DNA of 5,462 nt from JBCBEX01 sp039027055 (GTDB lineage Bacteria; Bacteroidota; Rhodothermia; Rhodothermales; Rubricoccaceae). The notes beneath the pieces are model-generated. The model was not told where the DNA came from and did no database searches. It worked only from the letters and a program-made list of their open reading frames with translations. Positions 1 to 5,190 of this stretch are shown one piece after another. The stretch is taken from assembly GCA_039027055.1 (NCBI GenBank), contig JBCCLD010000323.1, positions 1 through 5,462 of the forward strand, written 5' to 3'. Made by a program: the position numbers and the translations under genes. Position 1 is the first letter of the stretch. Every line of letters starts with the position of its first letter.

Positions 1-44
1 ACCGCTTCATCTTGTCATGCTCCGTGCTATCTCGGTCAACCACC

Positions 45-63
45 CCTGTCCCGAAAAGACAGG
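45..63. repeat. Short inverted repeat (6-bp stem)
   Basis: CCTGTC at 45-50 is the exact reverse complement of GACAGG at 58-63, with a 7-nt loop (CCGAAAA). No T-run follows on the plus strand, so it does not look like an intrinsic terminator. It is the first of several stem-loops in this intergenic region. Confidence 0.4.
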
Positions 64-70
64 CAACCCC

Positions 71-87
71 GCAGCGCAGTGCGCTGC
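71..87. repeat. Perfect 17-nt palindrome with single-base centre
   Basis: GCAGCGCA (71-78) and TGCGCTGC (80-87) are exact reverse complements around one central G. As RNA the loop would be too tight without opening inner pairs. As DNA it is a dyad that could be a protein-binding site. No function can be assigned. Confidence 0.45.
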
Positions 88-98
88 CCTGTCCAGAG

Positions 99-123
99 CC
101 TGCCCTCGCGAAAGCGGGGGAGG
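99..123. repeat. GC-rich stem-loop with GAAA tetraloop (REP-like)
   Basis: CCCTCGC (103-109) pairs with GCGGGGG (114-120), with one T-G wobble, across a GAAA loop of the stable GNRA class. The stem extends outward as CCT (99-101) with AGG (121-123) past a bulged G102. A further GTCC (91-94) can pair with GGAC (124-127). No T-run follows. The form resembles the repetitive extragenic stem-loops found between genes of GC-rich bacteria, but repetition in the genome cannot be tested from one window. Confidence 0.45.
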
Positions 124-190
124 GGACCTCCAAGCGCGGCTTCGAGGCCAATACGAGCCGACCGTCTCGACGGGTCACAGTACTAGCGTA

Positions 191-220
191 GTGGGTGCGT
201 AGCTTCGGGCTAACCGTCAC
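191..220. repeat. Bulged stem-loop
   Basis: TAGC (200-203) pairs with GCTA (209-212) around a TTCGG loop. The helix continues as GGT (194-196) with ACC (213-215) and GTG (191-193) with CAC (218-220), with small bulges (GCG and GT) on opposite sides. This gives ten base pairs in 30 nt. It could be part of a structured RNA or a chance fold in GC-rich DNA. Confidence 0.3.
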
Positions 221-354
221 GGCGCCCTGCTTTCTCATGAACTGCTCCCCGTCCACGAGCCCCCTAACGACCTCCGCCTGCGGCTCGCACGCGCCTCGCG
301 TGCTCCCGAGCGCAGCCGCCTCGGTGTCGGGGACATCGGAATCGGAGGCTGCTC

Positions 355-387
355 GGAAAACGTGGCAGTAGGTCGAGGCTAGACCTA
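355..387 (-). terminator. Weak candidate terminator after the monooxygenase gene
   Basis: On the minus strand, the stop codon of the monooxygenase gene (TAG, 387-385) lies inside a perfect 6-bp inverted repeat, TAGGTC (369-374) and GACCTA (382-387), with a 7-nt loop. A run of four T on the minus strand (360-357) follows eight bases after the stem. The short stem and distant T-run make this a poor intrinsic terminator, but it is in the expected place for the end of the two-gene unit. Confidence 0.25.
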
Positions 388-681
388 GTCCGAGAGCGGA
401 CCTACACCGGTCATCTCATAGAGGGTGAACGTCTCGACGGCCCCGTCGGTCGCCTCCATGTAGGCCTTAAGGTGCGGCGCGTTCATGTGCGTCTGCCACA
501 ACTGGCGCGTGGTCCAGTTCTCGTAGAACATGAAGTGGGCTGGGTTCTCGTTGTCCACGTGCAAGTCATACTGGATGCAGCCCTCCTCGGCCCGTGTGAT
601 CGGGATGAGCTTCTCTAGCTCAGCGCGGACGTGGGCAGCGCGGTCGGCCTTGGCGTGGATGTGAGCGACGATGGTGAGCAT
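385..681 (-). CDS. Putative quinol monooxygenase (ABM domain, YgiN-like)
   Basis: This 98-residue protein is one antibiotic-biosynthesis-monooxygenase (ABM) domain, a ferredoxin-like alpha+beta barrel that usually dimerises. It starts with the typical first strand (MLTIVAHIHA). The diagnostic central stretch follows: EEGCIQYDL (32-40), then NPAHFMFYENW (46-56), then a helix with H65, H70 and Y74. Length matches the family (about 95-105 residues). Members oxidise quinols or polyketide-like phenols without metal or flavin, or act on small reactive metabolites; the substrate here is unknown. It lies 60 bp downstream of the quinone-reductase-like gene on the same strand, so the two are probably co-transcribed. 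No Shine-Dalgarno sequence precedes the ATG (upstream bases on the minus strand read CCCGACCTCCC). The family call is firm; quinol as substrate is inferred from YgiN and from the neighbour. Confidence 0.88.
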   Translation of the reverse strand: MLTIVAHIHAKADRAAHVRAELEKLIPITRAEEGCIQYDLHVDNENPAHFMFYENWTTRQLWQTHMNAPHLKAYMEATDGAVETFTLYEMTGVGPLSD

Positions 682-741
682 GGGAGGTCGGGTAGCTAAT
701 GTGAGGTTCGTGGGAGGCCCGCTCGCGGGTCAGGTAGCGGC

Positions 742-1776
742 TTAAGCGGCGTCGCGGGCGAGGGTGACCTTGCCGACGGCGGCTCCAGACTCGGCATGGG
801 CATGGGCGTCGGCGGCGTCGAACAGGCCGAAGCGCCGGTCGTCGAGCAGGGGACGCAGCTGGCCCGCCGCGACGAGGCGCGCGGCTTCGCGGAGGGCGTC
901 GCCGTGGCGCGCGCGGCCCTGGCCGCTCAGCATCGGCAGCAGCATGAACACGACGTGCAGCGACAGCCCCTTCATGTGCATCGGCGTCAGGTCGAGCGCC
1001 TGGCTCGACGTGGTCGTGACGACGTGCCCGTTCGGCCGCACCGCTCCAAACGCCGTCGCGATGTTGCGGCCGCCGACCGTGTCGAAGACGACGTCGAACC
1101 CCGCGCCGCCCGTCACGCGCGCGACGAGCGCCTCGGTCGTCTCGGCGCGGTAGTTCGAGACGTGGTCCGCCCCGAGGTCGCGGACCGTCTGGCCCTTCTC
1201 CTCTGATGAAGCTGTTGCCGTGACCTCCGCGCCGCGGGCCTTGGCGAGCTGCACCGCCATGTGCCCGACGCCGCCCGTCCCGCCGTAGACGAGCACGCGC
1301 GTGCCCTCGCTCACATTCGCCTTGGTCCAGGCGAGTCCTTCCCACGCCGTCAGCCAGACGAGCGGGAGCGCCGCGGCCTCGCGGAACGAGAGCGACGGCG
1401 GCTTCGGGGCGAGGAGCGCCGGGTCGCAGACCATGTAGTCGGCGAGCGCGCCCTGGAGCGATCCCTCGGCCCCGGCGATGCCGCCCGCGCAGCCGAAGAC
1501 GGCGTCCCCGACCGCGAAGCCCGGCACGTCGGCACCAACGGCCACGACGGTCCCGGCGACGTCCATGTGGTGCACGCGGGGGAGGTCGGGCGCGAGCATC
1601 GCGGCGGCTCCGTCGCGGATCTTGTAGTCGACGGGGTTGACGCTCGTCGCCTCGACGCGGACCAGGACGCGGTCGGGGCCGGGCGTGGGCGTGTCAATCG
1701 TCGTGACGCGGAAGGCCGAGGGCGCGCCGAAGTCGTCGAGGACAACGGCGGTCATGGTCGCGGGCAGGTCGGGCAT
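742..1776 (-). CDS. MDR-family NAD(P)H:quinone reductase / zinc-type alcohol dehydrogenase-like protein
   Basis: A 344-residue medium-chain dehydrogenase/reductase. The N-terminal GroES-like domain (about 8-130) contains the quinone-oxidoreductase signature VNPVDYKIRDG (46-56) and HHMDVAGTVVAVG (69-81). The Rossmann domain (about 135-265) has the nucleotide motif YGGTGGVG (164-171), followed by ATASSEEK (187-194), whose Ser and Lys suit the NADPH 2'-phosphate. The zinc-ligand pattern of true alcohol dehydrogenases is not visible, so a zinc-independent reductase of quinones, enones or other electrophiles is more likely than an alcohol dehydrogenase. The protein is probably cytoplasmic. Met8 (start near 1755, MTAVVLDDFG) aligns better with usual family N-termini than Met1. 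Neither start has a Shine-Dalgarno sequence, so the start is uncertain by seven codons. The gene is divergent from a LysR regulator and precedes a YgiN-like monooxygenase, suggesting a regulated two-gene operon. Confidence 0.9.
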   Translation of the reverse strand: MPDLPATMTAVVLDDFGAPSAFRVTTIDTPTPGPDRVLVRVEATSVNPVDYKIRDGAAAMLAPDLPRVHHMDVAGTVVAVGADVPGFAVGDAVFGCAGGIAGAEGSLQGALADYMVCDPALLAPKPPSLSFREAAALPLVWLTAWEGLAWTKANVSEGTRVLVYGGTGGVGHMAVQLAKARGAEVTATASSEEKGQTVRDLGADHVSNYRAETTEALVARVTGGAGFDVVFDTVGGRNIATAFGAVRPNGHVVTTTSSQALDLTPMHMKGLSLHVVFMLLPMLSGQGRARHGDALREAARLVAAGQLRPLLDDRRFGLFDAADAHAHAESGAAVGKVTLARDAA

Positions 1777-1938
1777 GGCGAGAGGGCGATGGCGTAGGCT
1801 TGGAGTGTGGACGTATGCAGGTGTGCACGCGAGCGACGAAGCCGCGTTAACAGCGCGTGCGTGGGTCGGGAGGGATGGAACCGAAACGCCCTACATCCGG
1901 TCCATCGATTGTTTTCATCCAACCCATTCGCTCTGATT
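1777..1938. promoter_or_regulatory. Divergent control region between reductase and LysR genes
   Basis: LysR-type regulators usually bind the region they share with a divergent target gene, and this 162-bp gap has that arrangement. Visible dyads: GCACGCG (1825-1831) with CGCGTGC (1854-1860), perfect 7-bp arms 22 bp apart; and GATGGA-a-CCG (1874-1883) with CGGTCCATC (1898-1906), matching except for one inserted A. Near the LysR start there is ATCGAT (1904-1909) and a T-N11-A site, TTG (1909-1911) and CAA (1920-1922). No clear -33/-7 or -35/-10 pair stands out for either gene. The regulatory role is inferred from gene order; the particular operator is a guess. Confidence 0.5.
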
Positions 1939-2877
1939 ATGGACTTCGGTACGCTTGACTTGCGCCACCTGCGCCTCGTCCGTGCCATCGTGGAAGAGGG
2001 GACGCTGACGGCCGCCGCGGAGCGCCTGACCCTCTCGCAGCCCGCCCTCTCGCACCAACTCCGCGACGTGGAGGACCGCCTCGGCATCGTCCTCTTCGAG
2101 CGGCGCGGGCGGTCGCTCGTGCTGACCGAAGCCGGGGCGCGCGTGCTCGACTCGGCGCGCGTCGTGCTCGCCGAGGTGCAGCGCGCCGAGGCCGACCTCG
2201 CCGTGCTAGCGGCGGGCCGCAGCGGCACGCTCCGCGTGACCGCCGAGTGCTACACGACCTACCACTGGCTCCCGCCCGTGCTCAGCACGTTCCGCGCCGG
2301 CTGGCCGCTCGTCGACGTCGAGATCGCCGCCGGGGCGTCGGAGCGACCGGGGACCGCCCTGCGCGAGCGGGCCGTCGATGTGGCGCTCCTCACCACCACC
2401 GACAGCCTCGACGACCTCCGCCTCGTCGAGTTGTTCGAGGACGAGGTGGTCGCGGTCGTGGCCGAGGGCCACCCGTGGGCCGCGCAGCCGTGGGTGGAGG
2501 CCACCGACTTCGAGGGGGCGCACATTTTTGTCTGGCACGACTGCACCGAGCGCGACTGCGTGCTGAGCCTCGTCGCCGAGGCGGGGGCCATGCCGGGGCG
2601 CGTCACCCCCGTCCCGCTCTCGACCGAGGGCGCCGTCGGGATGGTCCGCGCCGGGATGGGCGTCACCGCGATGGCGCGCTGGGCCGTGGCGCCGTACCTG
2701 GAGCGCGGCGGCCTCGCCATCGTCCCCGTGACCGAATCGGGCGTACGGCGGCGGTGGTACGCTGCGACGCGCAACGGCGCGGAGCCCGCCTACGTCCAGG
2801 CGTTCGTCGACGTGCTCACGCGCATCAACGTGGCTACGGGCGCGTTCCGTGGCGAGGAGGAGGCGCAGGCAGCGTAG
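1939..2877 (+). CDS. LysR-type transcriptional regulator with MetR-like effector domain
   Basis: A 312-residue LysR-family regulator. The N-terminal winged helix-turn-helix (about 7-66) includes TLTAAAERLTLSQPALSHQL (22-41) and the wing LFERRGRSLVLTEAG (52-66). A linker helix follows (about 67-95), then the periplasmic-binding-protein-like effector domain (about 97-295). That domain reads TAECYTTYHWLPPVLSTFR (101-119) and GAVGMVRAGMGVTAMARW (231-248), both like the matching parts of MetR, which senses homocysteine. No methionine gene is nearby, so the ligand is unknown. Cysteines sit at 104, 202 and 207; the last two form CTERDC in the effector domain. I chose the ATG at 1939 because MDFGTLDLRHLRLV is the normal LysR start; a longer frame from 1807 adds 44 residues unlike any LysR leader. 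The divergent reductase gene is the likely target. No Shine-Dalgarno sequence is visible. Confidence 0.92.
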   Translation: MDFGTLDLRHLRLVRAIVEEGTLTAAAERLTLSQPALSHQLRDVEDRLGIVLFERRGRSLVLTEAGARVLDSARVVLAEVQRAEADLAVLAAGRSGTLRVTAECYTTYHWLPPVLSTFRAGWPLVDVEIAAGASERPGTALRERAVDVALLTTTDSLDDLRLVELFEDEVVAVVAEGHPWAAQPWVEATDFEGAHIFVWHDCTERDCVLSLVAEAGAMPGRVTPVPLSTEGAVGMVRAGMGVTAMARWAVAPYLERGGLAIVPVTESGVRRRWYAATRNGAEPAYVQAFVDVLTRINVATGAFRGEEEAQAA

Positions 2878-2908
2878 CGCCGAAAGGGTGGCGTATTCTG
2901 CTCGGCGC
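2877..2908 (+). repeat. Inverted repeat after the LysR gene, terminator-like but without T-run
   Basis: GCGCCGA (2877-2883) and TCGGCGC (2902-2908) are exact reverse complements separated by 18 bp. The left arm begins at the last base of the LysR stop codon. No T-rich stretch follows, so intrinsic termination is doubtful. A TATTCT hexamer (2894-2899) lies in the loop, about 42 bp before the peptidase start, and could be a -10-like element, but no -35 partner is obvious. The 63-bp gap must hold any promoter specific to the peptidase. Confidence 0.3.
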
Positions 2909-2940
2909 ACCACCACATCTCGCTCTATCTTCTTCGGCTC

Positions 2941-4995
2941 ATGTCTGCATCGTCCCTATCCCGAATCGCGTTCGCCGTGCTGCTGGCGAGCCTTCTGGTG
3001 CCCGCCGCGCACGCCCAGACAGCTGGGGGCGAGGTCGGCTATGACGAGAGCCTTGAGGCCATCTCGCCCTCCGGTGAAACGCCCGGCGCGGGGCTGGCGG
3101 GGAGCGACCCGGCCGACATCGGGCGCTACCTGCTTGCGCAGAACGGCGGCGTGAGCGGCGCGCGGCTCTCGCCCGACGGCGAGACGGTCGCGTTCCTGTG
3201 GTCGATCACGGGCGAGGCGCAGGTGTGGACGATGCCCGCGACGGGCGGCCAGCCGCAGCGCCTCACCTACGGCACCGGCATCCGGTTCTTCCGCTGGACG
3301 CCCGGCGGCGACCTCCTGTATGGGGCCGACGACGACGGCAACGAGCAGGAAGCCTACTTCCGCATCAACGCCGCGGGCACCGACGAGCGGCGCGTGCTCC
3401 CGGCCGTCAGCGGCGGCTTCCGCGCCTTCGGCGACTTCCTCGCGGACGACACCATCGCCTACGCCTCCACCGAGCGCAACCGCCTCGATTTTGATCTTTA
3501 CGTGGCAGACCTCGGTACCGGCAGCGCGGAGGAGGACGAGCCTCGGCTTGTCTTCGAAGGCACCTTCGGCTTCTTCGTCCGCAGCGTCTCGCCGGACGGG
3601 CGCTACGCCGTCGTGAGCGAGACGGTCGGCGAGGACTCGGACAACCTCTACCTCCTCGACCTCCAGACCGGCGACCTTGACCCGATCTCGAAGCCGGAGC
3701 GGCGCGCCAACCACACGCGTGGCGGCATCGCCTGGGCCCCCGACGGCTCCGGCTTCTACCTCGCCACCAACCGCGACCGCGACTTCGCAGCGCTGGCGTT
3801 CTATCGCATCGACGCCAACGATGAGGATGGGGGCTTCGAAACCATCGAAATGCCGGAGGGCGATGTGCCCCAGGGTGACATAGAGGCCGTCCGGCTCTGC
3901 GGTGAGGGCAGACGCACCCTCGTGTGGAGCGTCAACGACGGCGGCTACAGCCGACTCCACGCTCGCAATCTGAGCGCTGAGACCAACGCGATGCTCGACG
4001 TACCCGACCTGCCGGAGGGCGTCTACGGCCTGCACTGCACGCCCGGATCGGACCGGCTGGCGATCACGGTCAACGGCTGGCGGACGCCCGGCAGCGTCGT
4101 CGTATGGGACCTCGCGAGCGGCAACGTGCACGCCCCGTTCACGGCGAGCCTCGGCGGCCTCGACCCGGACCGGCTCGTCCGCCCGCAGAGCATCACGCTG
4201 CCCGCCCGCGACGGCGTGACCGTGCAGGGCCTGCTCTACCTCCCCGACGACGCCTCGCGCGCTGCTGCCGGTACCGACGACGGCCCACCGCCCGTGGTGT
4301 TCTTCGTCCACGGCGGCCCGACGGCGCAGTCGCGGCCCACCTTCGACCCCGTCGTGCAGGTCCACGTCGACCGCGGGCTGGCCGTCTTCGAGCCCAACGT
4401 GCGCGGCTCGACGGGCTTCGGCCACACCTACGTCACGCTCGACGACCAGGAGCGCCGCCTCGACTCCGTGCGCGACCTCGTGGACATGCTCACGTGGCTG
4501 GGCGAGCAAGGCTTGGTGGACGCCGACCGCGCCGCCGTGGTGGGCGGCTCCTACGGCGGCTATGCCGTCAACGCCGTGCTGGCGGCCTACCCCGGCCACT
4601 TCGCCGCCGGGGCCGCGCTCTACGGCGTGGCCGACTGGGTGACCGCGCTCGAAGTGGCCTCGCCCGGCCTCAAAGCCTCCGACCGCATCGAGTACGGCGA
4701 CATCACCGAGCCGCGCTGGCGGGCCTTCTACGAGGAGCACTCGCCCATCCGCCAGGCCGACCGCATCGACGTGCCGGTGCTGTATTCGCACGGCGCCCGC
4801 GACCCCCGCATCGACATCGCCGAGACGGAGGTGATGGTGCGCACCCTGCGCGCGCGCAGCGTGCCCGCCCCGTATGTGCGCTTCCTCGACGAGGGGCACG
4901 GCTGGCGCAAGCTCGCCAACCGGCTGTTCTACTATCGCTACCAGGCTGCCTTCCTGGAGGACGTGCTCGGCACGGGGGGGGCTCCAGGAAAATAA
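2941..4995 (+). CDS. Secreted S9-family serine peptidase (prolyl oligopeptidase superfamily)
   Basis: A 684-residue exopeptidase-type serine hydrolase of the prolyl oligopeptidase/acylaminoacyl-peptidase superfamily; family members cleave short peptides. Residues 1-25 form a Sec signal peptide (basic R8, hydrophobic 9-20, cleavage after AHA), so it should act in the periplasm or outside. Residues about 60-405 are a beta-propeller with PD40-like blades, e.g. ARLSPDGETVAFLWS (74-88), SVSPDGRYAVVSE (215-227) and IAWAPDGSGFYLATN (263-277). Residues about 415-680 are the alpha/beta-hydrolase domain: oxyanion-region HGGP (457-460), NVRGSTGFG (486-494), nucleophile S537 in GGSYGG, D621 in HGARDP and H653 in DEGHGW. 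The triad is complete and the length is usual. The only cysteines I see, C320 and C366, could form a disulfide. The protein is acidic, as in marine or halophilic bacteria. The start is fixed by the signal peptide; no Shine-Dalgarno sequence is seen. Codon 677 onward crosses a run of eight G. Substrate specificity cannot be read from sequence. Confidence 0.95.
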   Translation: MSASSLSRIAFAVLLASLLVPAAHAQTAGGEVGYDESLEAISPSGETPGAGLAGSDPADIGRYLLAQNGGVSGARLSPDGETVAFLWSITGEAQVWTMPATGGQPQRLTYGTGIRFFRWTPGGDLLYGADDDGNEQEAYFRINAAGTDERRVLPAVSGGFRAFGDFLADDTIAYASTERNRLDFDLYVADLGTGSAEEDEPRLVFEGTFGFFVRSVSPDGRYAVVSETVGEDSDNLYLLDLQTGDLDPISKPERRANHTRGGIAWAPDGSGFYLATNRDRDFAALAFYRIDANDEDGGFETIEMPEGDVPQGDIEAVRLCGEGRRTLVWSVNDGGYSRLHARNLSAETNAMLDVPDLPEGVYGLHCTPGSDRLAITVNGWRTPGSVVVWDLASGNVHAPFTASLGGLDPDRLVRPQSITLPARDGVTVQGLLYLPDDASRAAAGTDDGPPPVVFFVHGGPTAQSRPTFDPVVQVHVDRGLAVFEPNVRGSTGFGHTYVTLDDQERRLDSVRDLVDMLTWLGEQGLVDADRAAVVGGSYGGYAVNAVLAAYPGHFAAGAALYGVADWVTALEVASPGLKASDRIEYGDITEPRWRAFYEEHSPIRQADRIDVPVLYSHGARDPRIDIAETEVMVRTLRARSVPAPYVRFLDEGHGWRKLANRLFYYRYQAAFLEDVLGTGGAPGK
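4974..4981 (+). repeat. Eight-G homopolymer inside the peptidase C-terminus
   Basis: A run of eight G encodes the glycines before the last residues of the peptidase. Loss or gain of one G leaves the catalytic domain whole but swaps the tail. One extra G would end at 5045 with a tail beginning GSRKIIISKK; one fewer would end at 5068 with a tail beginning LQENNHLQED. It may be a slippage site, a sequencing error point, or neutral. Confidence 0.6.
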
Positions 4996-4999
4996 TCAT

Positions 5000-5042
5000 C
5001 TCCAAGAAGATTCTATCGGTAGATGCTTTGGAGTGCCAAGGC
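5000..5042 (+). terminator. Candidate terminator: two overlapping, mutually exclusive hairpins after the peptidase
   Basis: Hairpin A: CTCCAA (5000-5005) pairs with TTGGAG (5028-5033). Inside it AG (5008-5009) pairs with CT (5026-5027), and TCTA (5012-5015) pairs with TAGA (5020-5023) around a TCGG loop: twelve pairs with small internal loops, starting five bases after the stop codon. Hairpin B: GCTTTGG (5025-5031) pairs with CCAAGGC (5036-5042), one T-G wobble, AGTG loop. They share 5025-5033, so only one can form at a time. Only a broken T-rich stretch (TATTATTCT, 5050-5058) follows, so intrinsic termination is possible but not strong. Confidence 0.4.
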
Positions 5043-5108
5043 TGAGGCGTATTATTCTAGTCAATTAGATCGAACCCTAAGATACTCTCCAAATGCACCT
5101 CTATTTAG

Positions 5109-5139
5109 TTTGCAATTAGATATTTTCGCTATAAAATTG
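5109..5139 (+). promoter_or_regulatory. Candidate Bacteroidota-type promoter for the partial membrane-protein gene
   Basis: TTTG (5109-5112), 19 bp of spacer, then TAAAATTG (5132-5139). This fits the known Bacteroidota primary-sigma pattern TTTG, N19-21, TAnnTTTG with one mismatch in the -7 element. The start of transcription would fall near 5146, leaving a leader of about 45 nt before the ATG at 5191. AT-rich DNA gives such matches fairly often by chance, so the call is tentative. A standard sigma70 reading (TTTGCA, TATAAA at 5130-5135) has a poor 15-bp spacer. Confidence 0.35.
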
Positions 5140-5190
5140 TTTATCAAAACGTATTGTAAAACTTGAGAAGAACAAACATTTTCAAGTAAA

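Larger units (their letters stand above)
1..384. other. Intergenic region without a convincing gene, rich in stem-loops
   Basis: I find no reading frame here that looks like a protein. The longest (17-202, plus) has a low-complexity Pro/Arg/Ser/Gly-rich composition typical of chance frames in GC-rich DNA. I see no tRNA or rRNA. Several inverted repeats can fold: 45-63, 71-87, 99-123, 191-220 and 321-339 (8 pairs including two G-T, with a GGG loop). The right end is the 3' flank of the minus-strand monooxygenase gene. It could hold a 3' UTR, a REP-like intergenic repeat or an undescribed small RNA; the sequence alone does not decide. Confidence 0.6.
4996..5190. other. AT-rich intergenic segment at a composition break
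   Basis: GC falls from about 73% (4801-4860) to about 22% (5101-5160) and 25% (5161-5220). The segment holds a hairpin just after the peptidase stop, a candidate promoter and no gene of its own that I can support. A minus-strand frame (5333-5061) crosses it but is probably a shadow of the plus-strand membrane protein. I see no tRNA, attachment-site repeat, transposase or insertion-sequence end within the window. Confidence 0.75.

Noticed and set aside
17..202. Plus-strand 61-codon frame
   Set aside because: No recognisable domain, skewed composition, and it runs through several inverted repeats; it looks like a chance frame in GC-rich DNA.
718..729. CCCGC-TC-GCGGG inverted repeat between the reductase and monooxygenase genes as a terminator
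   Set aside because: The two-base loop is sterically poor, no T-run follows on the minus strand, and the two genes look like one transcription unit.
620..1345. Minus-strand 241-codon frame, very Arg/Gly-rich
   Set aside because: It overlaps the quinone-reductase-like and monooxygenase genes in another frame and has the Arg/Pro/Gly-rich composition of a GC-rich shadow.
1807..1938. A 44-residue N-terminal extension of the LysR regulator from ATG 1807
   Set aside because: LysR proteins normally begin just before the first helix, as MDFGTLDLRHLRLV does at 1939. The extension is Arg/Cys-rich, has no family match and would use up the divergent promoter region.
2956..4899. Minus-strand 647-codon frame opposite the S9 peptidase
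   Set aside because: Long antisense frames are expected opposite high-GC genes with C/G third positions. It is Val/Gly/Ala/Arg-rich with no domain, while the plus strand has a signal peptide and a complete catalytic triad.
4104..5045. Plus-strand 313-codon frame within the peptidase gene
   Set aside because: An Arg/Pro-rich shadow of the peptidase catalytic domain in another frame.
2890..5053. Shared 8-mer GGCGTATT at 2890-2897 and 5046-5053 as a common promoter or attachment repeat
   Set aside because: Many 8-bp matches are expected by chance in a 5.4-kb window, and the flanks do not match.
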